Shown in pieces: positions 52,581 to 64,000 of a stretch of DNA of 64,000 bases. Every line of letters begins with the position of its first letter. Position 1 is the stretch's first letter. The translations under genes were made by a program, and so were the position numbers. Where the stretch lies: the NCBI RefSeq assembly GCF_036324505.1, contig NC_086368.1:22312378-22376377 (forward strand). Reading direction: 5' to 3'. Under the pieces are notes generated by a model. It was not told the origin of the DNA. It did no database searches and saw nothing but the letters and a program-made list of their open reading frames with translations. This DNA is from Eleginops maclovinus. Its lineage: Eukaryota > Chordata > Actinopteri > Perciformes > Eleginopidae.

Positions 52581-53979
52581 ACCCTCTCAATCTACTGAGG
52601 TAAACAAGACAGACAGGGGTGCAGTTTTCACTGTTTTCTTTGTTAAGGCAAGCACACAAGAAGCTATATTTCCCACTGGTGTTAGAGTGTCGTTGTTATT
52701 GTGTGTAAGACATCAACAGATTACTATTCTTTCCAGCTCAATGCCAATATCTTTTCAAACACACACATTTTCCTTGAGCTCTATCTAGTAACTTCATCAA
52801 CATTTACGCAGACGCTCTGAAGGGGATTGTACTTTCTTCAGTTGCTAAACTGACAAGACTCTACATATGACGAAGACAGTGGAGCCAGGCACATTCAGTT
52901 CCCAAGGAGACACTATTTCAAAAAACACATACTTTCCTGAAAAAGGTAATTTAAATGCCCATCATCACCTCTCTCTCGCCTCAAGAATGTCCTTCAATTT
53001 GTCAAGACTCGTTTTTTTTTAAGAAATGCAAATGCCGTAGTCCTAAATGTCAGACTAACGTAGTGATGGCGGTAGGGGTCTGACACCATAACAGAGGCCT
53101 TGTTTATATCAGACAGTGATTAGATTAATACTCATTAGAGAATATTTGTGTCGGCACCCTTTCTGCACCCTCCTCCAGGCAACCAGGCAAAAGGAATCAT
53201 GGCAATTAAAAATGGGAACCATCAGCCCGCCCATGTGTTAGCCCTTGAAGAAAACACACATACACCCTGTGCTTCGTAATATACACATGCGTAGGAAAAT
53301 AAAAACAAACTCCCGGATCAAATATATATTAGATCAAACTTAAAGTCACTGACTTGAACCAACAGTACACTCAAGTTCTTCTCTCAGTACTGTTTGTTTT
53401 TTAGCACCATTTAGCACCTCTGCAATAAAAGCATGTCGTCTGAAAACGATGGTATTGCAACATTATCAGGAACGACCCTCTCATGACTCCTGAATAATTG
53501 TAATAATCATGCCTGTTAGAATGTCATCCGCTTGGTGTTTGTCGGCAGTATTAGGGAATTCATCAAGCATTTATTTCCTTTCTGTGCCATTTCCTTCATG
53601 AAAAGATTATTTTTCCTTGTCATAAACAGGGCATTTAATTTCCTGCATTCACACACCTGCCCCCAAATCCAAATCCCTCTAATTTAAAGTTAGATGTAAA
53701 AAGAAAAGAAAGCTAATTTAAATTTTGTCACAGTTCCATTTTGCTTTCGGGTGTTTTTTTTCCTTTTGTTTTTTAGATCTTCATGGTGAAATGCCAAGCA
53801 AACAAATAAGATACACAGGTTAAAAATACAACATCTTATTCAGATAAAATCTTTGCGTTGAGAATCCTGTAAACTCTGGGTGCCACTGTAGCCTTCATGT
53901 CAAGTTTACCAAGTGCCTTTAAAAGTGTCTGATGTATGTCAATGGAGCATGAAACTTTGCATGCTCTATGTGTGCATTT

Positions 53980-54330
53980 GATCCTCATTATGTCCTGTTA
54001 TCCATCTCCTGAGACGCTTGTGGAAAATAATGATCTTGATGACCGCAGCATAATTAGGGCTCGGAAAGTCACCATGGCCTCAGTGACGCCATTGCTAACT
54101 CTATCATTATAATTGAATATATTCAAGCCACTTTTTGAATCATTTTAGCCGGCGTTTGGTGCTCCATTAGCTATGGGTTATGATCATTACGATAAAAGGA
54201 GGTTACTTTAACATGCCCGTGTTCTGAGTATTTAGCCTGCAGGGACAAACTTCAGAGAATTGTCGCTCACTCAAAGACTAAGGGAAACTTTGTGCTCGGT
54301 CTGGGGCGACTTTAATTATGCCTTTCGTAA
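53980..54330. promoter_or_regulatory. candidate conserved non-coding block
   Basis: Includes GCATAATTAGGGCTCGGAAA, CACCATGGCCTCAGTGACGC, AGCCGGCGTTTGGTGCTCCA and TTAGCTATGGGTTATGATCA. The even base composition, CpG retention and TAATTA/ATTAGC sites, without repeat or coding signal, are typical of vertebrate developmental enhancers. Function is inferred. Confidence 0.3.
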
Positions 54331-56449
54331 AGCCCCCCTCTTCCCCTTGCTACGGAGGAGACGAAACTCTGATCTCATTTGCCTGAAAAAAGGTTTCCTC
54401 AGATGTTTGTCGTGAGACGGCTGCTGGCTGCTGCTGCTGCTTTCTGCTAGCATGTGAGTCAGCTGGTCTCTGTCTGTCTCTTATTCTGTCTGTCAGTCTT
54501 CCCCTGGCTGCCTAATTATCCAAGGTGCCTGCATCTTTGCCCCTGTGCCCTTCCCTCCGATTCTTGGCCTCCCTCCTCTGCAACTTTCAAGCTGAGGTGC
54601 TGTGGTGTGCTGGGTTTTGTTGTGGGATAAAAACTGTAACAGTGAAAAAATAATGAGGAACTTCAGTCTTTTGTCAACAATCAAACTAGATCAGTTTCCT
54701 TCACGTAATATCAAAATCAATGTTTTCAACCCCCACAATGACTATTTATTGGAATGCTATGGCTTTGTTAGGTTGGTTGGTTAGGCTTAATGTAAATACA
54801 ACTTTAAAATCTTAACTTCAAAGTCATTTAAAAGTGCAAAAACAAAGTCATCTCTTCCAGAGTTGTTGTTTGTATGGAGAAAAATTACTTCTTTTATCCA
54901 GAGGTTATTCTGTAGTCACTTGGTGTCACACCTGAGTTTATAAGTGTACTGAAGTATTTATTGTTGTTATAGGGTAAAGTGCTGTCATTAGTGCCTCTTG
55001 GATCAATATGCTTTTAACACAATGTCCACCTGAGTGCAGGGGCTTTAGGAGAGGTGTTATTGAAGTAACAATCAAAATCACACCTCATATGTTTTTTTTT
55101 AAACTAATATCAAATCATCCAAAAGGTTTGTTCGGTCAGAATAGTTCCAGTGACCTCTGACTAGGCCTTTAAGACACATGAATAATTAAAGACAAATGGC
55201 ATACTTTAGAAAGGTACGGTAGACTGATAACTGTTTCCAAAATGAAGCTGGGATGTTTGTTTCTCTCACATTTTCTTATGCAGTCTTATGGCAGTGATTC
55301 CTTCTTTCAAAGGTGAATTAGGTTGAAAGTCAAAGAGGCTCAGGTTGTTGTCAATAGTCATTAGAGCTGGCCGCTGGCCCTGGGTTAAAAGCAGACCAAC
55401 TTTTCTGTCAGCCTCGATACACCTGGACGCATGTATTCACACCACTATTTCTGCAGCTCAAAATGACCATAGCTTCTGGTAAAAAGTTACTTTGTGAACA
55501 AGTTAACGGTCAAACAATCTAACAACAATGCCTACGAAGCTCGGTTGTTGCTTTATTTACTTTTACATCGAAGTGAAATTAAATGCAGAGATGCTGGCAA
55601 TGTTAGTCTGTTGGTCCACAACTTTTGTTAGACAGCCATACATCTTATACTGTATACACAAATTCCCTGCAAATGTGTTTGGCTTAGATTTTATGGTCTG
55701 ATTTCAAAGTGACATTAAGCTGTAGCCCAAATTGTACAGTAGCCCTGAATCTATAATTCTGTTTAGTGAATTCAACATTACTTATGTCTCTGATAAAGTT
55801 ACCCTAGCGTTGAAGGGAAATTTTAGAGGGCAAATGTGAACTGGACTAGTGTTATCAGACCTGTAGACATAAGGCAGTGATAGGATCTTGATAGCGGTGG
55901 GTCTACTGGGCATAACAAGGCCTTCCTCCTGCTTCAGTAGATATAATTAGCTTTTGGTTTGGGATGAACTGCCAAACAGTTTTCTTTTAAGCTCTTTTCT
56001 TCTTGTGTCCTTCCCCTTCCTTTCCTCCCACCCCTTTCTCCTCCACTTTTTCCTCTGAATTGCTGCCAAGCTCTGTTTGCCTCGGTAATTAGGAGCCGAA
56101 CGTGCTTTCACGACTCCATTATGAAAACAGCAAACGGTCCAGTGGTTTATTGATAAAGCATTACACCCCACTGCAATACTGTATGGAGATGTACAGGCAG
56201 ACTTCAGCCATTTCAGGTGGACCACTGTACAGGCTCCCCCACTGCAAGATGAAATATCATAATGATATAATAACGCTATCACACACCCCGTATAGAGCAA
56301 GAATGAAATGTTGGAATGCAGGGCGCTGGCTGTCTTAGTGGAATTTAATGCAAAAACAACAGCAACAACAACAACATGAGCTGTGCCATGCTCTGTCAAA
56401 TGGAAAAAATGACCACAGAAAAAAAATAAAGCCAATCTAATCTGCAGCA

Positions 56450-56800
56450 GAAAGAGACAGTTATAGAGGTAATTTCGCTCTGCAATACGCGAGGACAGCT
56501 ATTTAAATGTGTTGTTGGCGCTCCAATCAGGTTTCCCAGGGTGCCGTGATATTTAAAAGTGACACGGGTGACCCTCCACATTTGCAAGGTGCCATCATGC
56601 ATCAATCGGCAAGGTGTATATCAAAGCTGCCCGTAATGGTGTGTGCATTGGGATTTATATTTCCAATTAAATCTGCAAATTATATGATTATCCGCTGCAC
56701 CGTGCCGAGGCCATTTTGGAAACGGATTGTGGTGTTCATTTTGTTTTCTTACAAAGATAATAGTGCCAGTGGCAAACCTGCTTGTGCTGGGAGAATATTA
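56450..56800. promoter_or_regulatory. candidate conserved non-coding block
   Basis: Starts near GTAATTTCGCTCTGCAATAC and continues through GACACGGGTGACCCTCC, TGCATCAATCGGCAAGG, TTTCCAATTAAATCTGC and CCGTGCCGAGGCCATTTTGG. CpGs are unusually frequent for this AT-rich desert, and there are no repeats. Frames open on both strands here (up to 162 codons) lack splice context and any known domain. Enhancer role inferred. Confidence 0.3.
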
Positions 56801-57470
56801 ATGTCCATGGTCCTGTCACACACCTAAACGTGTTTTCACAGACAGGCTCAAAGCACACACACACATAAGCCTTCATATCTCTGCAGAAACACACTGACAT
56901 TCTCCTGTCATGTCCTAACAGCTTTTTTTTCTTCCTTTTTCTGTCACTTAACCATGTATAGACTATGTAAGTCCTTATTAGCTATGATCCAGCACCTGCT
57001 GCTAACATTAATTGCCATTGGAAATGATATCAGACCAAGGATCTGCCTGATAAACCTACATGTCGATCTGTCACACACACACAGAGCACCGAGGCCTCTG
57101 TGATAGCTGATACTGGTCTCAAAAAACAATCCCATGAATGTGGACACACACAAACACTCACAAGCACAAACACATAAACACTGGAACACCAACTCTCATT
57201 GGATGTGAATTATTGATTTGAACATGTCAGCTAAGAGACAGCGCCGACCGCCACTGTGGGGAAAGGAAGGGTTATTTTGCTATTGCTTTGCTATGCTTGA
57301 CTGCCGAGACCATGTACACCAAAAAGTTTCCACTTTCTGAATGTTTACAGTGCAGTGCCTAACAATGCCCTAACACAGAGAAAGAAACTAGAAGAGTTTA
57401 AGGATGCAGGGTGAGTTGCACAATCATGAAGGAGGAAGAATATTGAAAGACACAAGTGACTGTGAGAGCT

Positions 57471-57475
<5 letters not shown>

Positions 57476-57561
<86 letters not shown>
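57476..57561. repeat. (GA)n microsatellite, about 86 bp
   Basis: A GA run with one early interruption (GAAGAGA). The Ser-Leu open frame on the minus strand is its artefact. Confidence 0.97.
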
Positions 57562-57564
<3 letters not shown>

Positions 57565-59406
57565 TGGAGAGCATCGAGGAAGGAGGAAAGTGAGAAGAAG
57601 AGAGAAAAGTACAAACTTTTCCTCACAGGCTATTTGTATATGCATCTCCAGGGGGCCATTTTAGCTTCGAATATTTTATCCTGAATAAAATGCTGTGGGA
57701 GTATTAACTGCATTGCCATTGCCTCCCCCTCCCCTATTAGTCTTCAGCACACCACAAGAGCTGAAACAGTTATGGCTATCATTTGGTAAGGATGAGAAAG
57801 GCTCTAAAAGCAACGTTTAAACCTTTCCATTGGTCTATTTAATTCTAAAATGCAATGTACTATCCATAAAAGAAACCAAACATTTGTTTTTCAATGTAAA
57901 TGCTGCCCTGTGAGAAAACCTTGCTATGACTAAGACTTCCACATACAAGGGTATACGAGCTTTGTTTGTAAATAGTTTTATTTGGGCAGATAGATTTATC
58001 TGTTTAATAATAACAGCAGGATTGTAGTTGCAGAATTGTAAAGTGACTGGTTAATCAAAACTACAAAAACAATATACACTATATGTTAATGGAAAATATT
58101 AAACTCAAAGTTAAGCCAAAATGTTAATTTCCTAAAAGTAAAAAAAAGCAGTAAAAACAACCTTTTGGCCACATCTTACAGCACTATTCTACCTTGTATG
58201 AGCTAATGGGGAAAACTAGTGCGCATTCTGTTGTTAGCGAGTATGTTAAGAAGTTGGATGTTCACAACAAGACAATATATCAGTTTTCTACTCAAAGCTC
58301 CGTTATTATTCGTTTGGGAGTCGTATTTCTGGACAACAGGCAAAGAATTCCAATATACATAAATCGGAATTCCCATATTTTAGCAGCTACAGTAAATGAT
58401 CACTAGCTAGTCGCTAACTTTGTTCCTCTGCCCTTTGCTGGACTAATACTGTATGATTTGTTAATCATAGTATAGTCGTTGAACCAAAACGGTTAAGTTA
58501 GATTCCAGAAAACCACAACAATGAGCTTAAAGAAACTAAAACGCTAATTGAAATTTGGAGGACATGTTCTGTGGTTTTCCCACTAAGAGCAACACCTTTT
58601 TTTGACATTGAACAAAGTCCTTTTTCATAATCATCCATGCAATACTGTGCAGATTGAACCTGATCAACCACATGCAACAGTCTTTACAGTTTTACTGTAT
58701 TTACTGTAGAAATATTTGAATGAAGTTTGTCATCAGTGGCCTAATGTCTACTTTTTATGCAGCATACACATGGAAACATGATTTTTTCTCACTGAAAGTG
58801 AAAAGCCTCATTCAGAACTTTTTAGAGAGCATCTAACACACCTCTTGTTTATGCAACAGAAGTGATTCATCAAGTAGAAGATTTGAATGCGTGAGCGACT
58901 AAATGAGGAAATGCAGGAGAGAAACAGCTTGCCATCCTTCATGATGATAATCTCCTCCGTGCTAATGCACATCTCAATATCCCAGGCAACACAAGTCAGA
59001 TTGTAGTTTCTGACAAGTATGGATTGCATAACAGCATCTGGCTAATCCTCAGCCTACAGGCGCATGAGCATATCTCCCCTCTAATTAGATTTATTTGCTG
59101 CTTTCATGGGACTCGTCTTTACCATTACCATTTGGTTCTCTGGTGAAAGATGTCATTAAAATTCTCCTCTAAGTTTAGTGGATTTCTACTGATTTCCATG
59201 GACACGAGTGAGACATGAGAGGGATGGGGCGGGCAGAGGAGGAGGGGGAGGAGGAGAAGGAGAAGGCATGTGATGTATTGTTAACATTCGACATCTATTC
59301 ATGTTCCCTAGCTAAAGCAGGCACTTCATTTATGTCACCTTTGTTGCCACATGTAACAGTAGATGGTATGGGTCTATTGTTGTATCAGTATAATAGCAGT
59401 ATAAAA
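57562..59406. other. non-coding DNA, nothing recognised
   Basis: AT-rich unique DNA. A purine-only stretch (GGAGGAGGGGGAGGAGGAG) lies near 59238. No exon is seen. Confidence 0.4.
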
Positions 59407-59776
59407 CAGTGCAGTGTGTTAACGCTAGCACAGAGACATGTTTTTCATTGTGTTGGCTTTACTCCAACATGCTGGATTTGAAATGAAACAATGACTTTAA
59501 GGTTAAAGTGCTGACTTTCAGCTTTAGAGCCTTTTGAGGGTGTTCACATCTGTATTGGCTGAATAGTGTAGGAGTCGTAGTCCTTTTTACCCTCAGGGGA
59601 ACATGTATAAAAAGGGCAAGCATTTCTATATGGTTCATCAGATGTGGATGTAAACAGCAGCGAATTAAAGCTGAAAGTCAGCACTTTGACCCAACAGTCA
59701 TTGTTTCAATTTAAATCCGATGTGTCGGAGTTCAGAGCCAAAACAATATGCCCCCAATCTCGTACACTGCACTTTG
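59407..59776. mobile_element. MITE with about 115-bp terminal inverted repeats
   Basis: The left arm runs from CAGTGCAGTGTG (59407) through TTGTGTTGGCTTTACTCC and GAAACAATGACTTTAAGG to GTGCTGACTTTCAGCTTT. The right arm contains the reverse complements: AAAGCTGAAAGTCAGCAC, ACAGTCATTGTTTCAA, GAGCCAAAACAAT and ACACTGCACTTTG (to 59776). Identity is highest at the inner ends. It has no coding capacity, which makes it a non-autonomous DNA element of about 370 bp. Exact outer borders and target duplication are uncertain. Confidence 0.8.
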
Positions 59777-62013
59777 TGTTATCACTATTTAATCCTTTAA
59801 CTAACTAGTGTTATTGCAGTGTTTGGTACAGCGGTTTATTGGCACTTGGGGATATAAAGTCACTTTCAAAGGTCAGCACAGTTAGAGAGAAAATTAAGAG
59901 TACACGGTACACAGCACACAATGCACGAAAATACATCAATTTCCTACAAAAACAGCAATGAGAGACACTATACACCTAGCTAACATTAGTAGTTGGACTG
60001 GGACCTCAATTTCAAACCCACTTGTTGTATTAATGTGTAAAAAGTTAATTTTTCCTTTGAATCAAACATTTTCTATAATTACTTAATCATGCTTTTGATT
60101 TTTGATTCCCCAAGTCATAGCAGTTTACCAATTTCATGTCTGTAATATGGTGCTAAAACTCACACTGAGACAGCTAAGCATAGTATATTGTCAAAGGCAT
60201 GCCGTGTTTTTTCTCTATGTGGATCTATGAGGAAAAATAGAATAAGGCAGTACGTCGGAATATATTAGCCACTTGCTTTGATCAACTCAGACTGCTGATA
60301 TTAGCTTCACTTTAGATTTTAATTTTGAACAGCAGGAGGACTGTAGATTTATTTCCACATCACTGCAAATGCAAAAACCAATGCAATACAAAATATAAAA
60401 AGTGTGTTGAAAATGTTGTGAATATGTGAACATACACATTTTAAAATAATTTGGTGTAAATGCTGCCAATTACATTTAATATGTTGTAACTTACACACTG
60501 AGTTAGAATTGGTATTCAATGAGAACATGTAACATTTAATGCTACTACTGTATATGTATCACAGAACAAATGTAAACCTAATTAGGCCACTTGGATTTAA
60601 AACTGCTTTATTTAGATTTTTAAATGAGACAAATGAAAATACTGTGTTTTTGCCGTTCAACACAACACTGTGTGATCTTTGACACCCCACTTCTGTATTT
60701 AATGGGATTAAGGTTTGCTGCTGTTAATTAATGTGCGCGAATGAGTGAATTATTAATTAATAAGTGCATAACTAATTTCACAATATACACAAGAAAAAAA
60801 AAAGAAAGACTGCTGCCGGGCAACTCAGACATGTTGTGGTTGCGGGTAAAGCCCCTGCAGTGTTCGGGGCTCCAGAGCTGGAAAGCACTTTCTGAGCATG
60901 TTCATTTTGAGCCCAAGGTTCACTGTTCACAGGCAGCAGAGATGATGTCAGGTATGTGAAGTCAAAACGATTTTACTTCAGTGCTGAGAGCAGAGAGTAC
61001 ATACAATCCAAACATGCACCTTTCAATACCTTTCGTGCGAGAAAACATCTACAAAAGTGTTTTGCAAAAATATAGTGCTGTGGACTTTGCAATAAGAGCT
61101 AACCCTGGCTAGTTGTGTTCCACCATGCAAGGAGTGAAAAGCAGTTTTGGTTTGCTCTTACCTTCCAGTGTGGAATAGGGATAAGTTTGTATGGAGTCTG
61201 GCTATGAGCGGAAAATGTCAAGACAGGGCATATCTGAATATATCTCTCAAAATAGTGTTACATTTAATAGACCTCTCTAGTTTTGAATTTGTGGTATTGG
61301 AAAGTAAAATAAAAAACACACCAGTAATATCTGAGGTCATTTTCGGTAAAGCCGGAGTCATTTTGTCATGATCTAAATCTCTCATAGATAATCTAACCGC
61401 CCCAACTCACGGCTGAACAGGAAGACTTAGATTGTGCAAATTGATAAAACCCAAGGGAGAACAGGTTTGGAGTGATAAATGTAGGGAGCAGGGGTGCACT
61501 TGAGACTTCAATTCAATTTTATGGCATAGCAAAAATTTGAAAATTCATCACATATGGCGTAGGGATCATGTCAAACCTGCCTCTGCACCTTTTCCTTCTG
61601 ACTCAAATATGTATCAGAGAGAGAGAGAGGGAGAGAAAATAGATACGACCCCACCCCTCTCAAATAGCCTGACGGGGTACAGGAAAAATAAGCCCATTTA
61701 CGGCAACAAATTTCACACATTTGGTCGTGGTTTAGGATCTGCCGCCAAACTAACTGACTGGATTATTGCTCTTGTGGCCGATGCCCGCTTTTGATTTCTA
61801 ATCTGGAGGCATTGTGAAAAAGAGAGCAGAATTGTACAAAACAGGGCAAGGTAACCGTGCCTCAGATCCCATCACAGTGTGCTGTGATACAAAACATGAC
61901 TTTCTGTGATGAAGCAGTCAGGGAGCATGCTGTTGTATCTCCACAACACTCAACAATACATACACCAGCAGAGCTATAGGTATTACCAGAAAAGCATGTA
62001 CAAAGGCATGGCC

Positions 62014-62015
<2 letters not shown>
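59777..62015. other. non-coding DNA, nothing recognised
   Basis: AT-rich unique sequence with a GC-richer patch at 60810-60950 ending in TCAG|GTATGT, a possible but unsupported splice donor. A short GA-rich tract lies at about 61616-61632. Confidence 0.4.

Positions 62016-62066
<51 letters not shown>
62016..62066. repeat. (TG)n microsatellite, about 51 bp
   Basis: A pure TG run. Confidence 0.97.
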
Positions 62067-62068
<2 letters not shown>

Positions 62069-63593
62069 GAGTGATTGTGATTTGTTAATTGAAGGGTAAA
62101 CAACATTTCTGCAGAAATAAGCCAAGGAGAATGTCATCAAACGATTCCTCCTTCTCCTCTATTTCACTTCATCCCCATCTCAACCTGATGGCGTGACTTC
62201 CGTCCTCTCGCCTTCGTAGCCATGGAGATGTGGTGTGTAATTAAAAATATCCTCCCTCCTCTGGCTATTCACTTACCGCTGTCAATTAGCAGCTGTTGGA
62301 TCCGGCTGGATTGATGTTGGGTGTTGCACACTGCAGCCCGATGCTCTGCATGTTTGCTTTAGCGTGTGTTGTTGACAGCGTGCGATAAAGTGTGTAAGCC
62401 AATCTGTAAGTAGTGAAAGAGTGTTGCTGTATGAAATGTACATCCTGCAATTAAATAACTCCACAAGTGTATTTACCCTTGACAGAGAAGCTGATCTGTT
62501 TGAACGTTACTAGTCTTTTAAGTTTAGCAAGCAGCACACTTCTTTTGAATGCTCTACATTTTCCTGTCCTCCGTCTATGGAAGGCTGTGTGGCAAGCTTT
62601 CCCTGCTTCGTTAAGCTAAGAATAAATGAGCAAGCATTCGCTCAGATTGCTCCCCTGTGTATTCTGCCTCCCTTGTGATGAAGAATGAATCAGTCTATCG
62701 CAGGAACTTAGCCTGCATTTATTACACATTATCACCTGGATCAGGGCTATCATTTTTCACTGCGATCCACACGACTACATTGTTTTCCAAATCAGCTAGA
62801 ATATTACGCTTTTGTATGTGTGTTTTAGTCCATGCAGGCCGGTCTAGTCTCTAAATCTCTGTGACAGTCACTCAGGTGCACTCAGGGACAGATACCCTGT
62901 CAGAGTCAAAACGTTTCGGTGTGTGCTAATCGCTGTGGGAGCTTCATACGTCATTCTCAGCACCCCTGACACTATTGTTGGTGTGTCTAATTAACACTCC
63001 TGTGTGGTGCTGATGCTCCACACTACCTGTGCTGAGACACCTGTCCTGTGACAAACCCAGCGTATGAGAGCTGATGATTGTCAACACACTTTTTAGATGG
63101 TATACAGTTTAAAAAAAAAAACGCCAACACTCTGTTTTTCTCATGTTAGGATGAGAGGCAGCAGGTGTTTTTGGGTTAGACTCAGCAGGTATGACACACT
63201 CATGCCCAGGGGTGCTGCTGGCGTTGATGGGTCCACATGCATAATTCTGCGCAGAAACAGATGGATGAGAGTTTGAAAAAGTCTGGCGGGTGACAGAAAT
63301 TAAATTGGTAATGTCTGCGATTTAATGTATTTTCTTTTTTAAGATGTCCCTCTCCCTCTGCCACGAGAATATAATGATGCTTTCTTGCCAAGAGGTTTGT
63401 CAAGGAAGATGCCGGTGAATTTGCATTTATATTTTACAGCAGGACTTATCATAATCATCATGCTGCTGAACAAGATTAACCGCAAGAGTACAACAAAGGG
63501 AGGAGGGCAAAGATGTTCTGCATGTGTGCTCATGTAAATAGCTGGGAATGTTATCAGTTCCACACTGTTTTTAATCATGTTTTTGAATCATAC

Positions 63594-63595
<2 letters not shown>
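62067..63595. other. non-coding DNA with one candidate regulatory block
   Basis: Unique sequence. The stretch 62210-62420 is listed separately. No exon is seen elsewhere in it. Confidence 0.4.
62210..62420. promoter_or_regulatory. candidate conserved non-coding block
   Basis: Repeat-free, with GTGTGTAATTAAAAATATCC, ACCGCTGTCAATTAGCAGCT and CTGTTGACAGCG-like words (TGTCA/TGACA, TALE-type sites, and TAATTA). Regulatory role inferred from site content. Confidence 0.2.

Positions 63596-63646
<51 letters not shown>
63596..63646. repeat. (TG)n microsatellite, about 51 bp
   Basis: A pure TG run after an AT-rich stretch. Confidence 0.97.
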
Positions 63647-63649
<3 letters not shown>

Positions 63650-64000
63650 CCTTTTTATGTGCTTTCACCAATCATGCCAGCTCGCTCTGACCCCGGCGAC
63701 CCAGTGTCCCTGGCTCTGTTCCAGGTAGCCTGCAGTCCCATCCTCTCAGCCTGCAAATACTTTCACACAACACCGCAGTTTATTGCTCAGCAATGGTTAT
63801 TTTTTCTGTTGGCCCAAATTAAATTGAGGCGTACTGGCAGCTACACATAGCGCTCTCGATCTCACCTGTCGTTTTAAGATCTCCCTGTCTCAAATGATTT
63901 TTTAAAAGGAGTTAACGTGAATTTGCCTGCATGCTCCTGTTCTGTCTGCTGATGTGTTATTTTGTTGAGCAGATGCCTTTATATTTTTTCATGATATCTG
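63647..64000. other. non-coding DNA to the window end
   Basis: A GC-richer start (TCTGACCCCGGCGACCC) fading into AT-rich DNA. No exon can be supported. Confidence 0.4.

Larger units (their letters stand above)
51584..57475. other. gene desert with candidate regulatory blocks; no exon found
   Basis: About 6 kb with little recognisable repeat and several GC-intermediate blocks rich in TAATTA-type sites. The better candidates are listed separately. No spliced exon can be supported on either strand. Confidence 0.4.

Noticed and set aside
55947..56435. 162-codon open frame on the minus strand
   Set aside because: No known domain, no splice context, low-complexity ends (KRKKWRRKGWEERKGK). Likely chance in a block of moderate GC.
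58194..58406. 70-codon plus-strand frame
   Set aside because: AT-rich sequence without codon bias, splice sites or a recognisable domain.
60741..60959. Open frame ending in a GTATGT donor
   Set aside because: The donor looks fair, but the upstream side has a poly-A stretch rather than an acceptor, and the translation resembles nothing known. It could at most be a non-coding exon.

Overview
This is a eukaryotic, vertebrate-type window. It has GT-AG spliced genes, AATAAA poly(A) signals, long (CA)n and (GA)n microsatellites, tRNA-derived SINEs, Tc1 and hAT DNA transposons, and long non-coding stretches. The repeat families (a Tc1 element with double direct repeats in its terminal repeats, a ZMYM/TTF-type hAT, teleost-type MITEs) and the two recognisable proteins point to a teleost fish, probably a spiny-rayed one. 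I cannot name the species.

Layout. Bases 1-3066 (+) hold the last twelve visible exons of nicalin (NCLN); the gene starts upstream of the window. Bases 4277-6081 (+) hold a five-exon gene for a 217-residue basic, proline-rich protein that I do not recognise; its style suggests a microtubule or cilium-associated protein, but that is a guess. A promoter-like segment with a ZNF143-like motif lies at about 6720-6870, straight after that gene's poly(A) signals. Bases 9370-11553 (+) encode a complete two-coding-exon GH31 glycosidase that I identify as MYORG. All three genes are on the plus strand with ordinary vertebrate splice sites.

From about 13.3 kb to the end (over 50 kb) I find no host protein-coding exon. 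This gene desert carries eight sizeable dinucleotide microsatellites, four SINE copies or fragments, a decayed Tc1 transposon (29305-30857), a hAT element with a perfect 8-bp target duplication and an internally deleted, frameshifted transposase (40222-41813), several non-autonomous DNA-element relics, and an exact 66-bp palindrome (44603-44668). Several non-repetitive, homeodomain-site-rich blocks (near 19.1, 25.5, 46.8, 52.3, 54.1, 56.6 and 62.3 kb) look like candidate conserved non-coding elements. That pattern fits regulatory DNA for a developmental gene outside the window, but conservation cannot be judged from one sequence.

The three genes show no evident shared pathway. NCLN acts in membrane-protein insertion and folding at the ER. 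MYORG is an ER/Golgi alpha-galactosidase. Their linkage is positional. No CRISPR array, prokaryotic operon or convincing new molecular system was seen.
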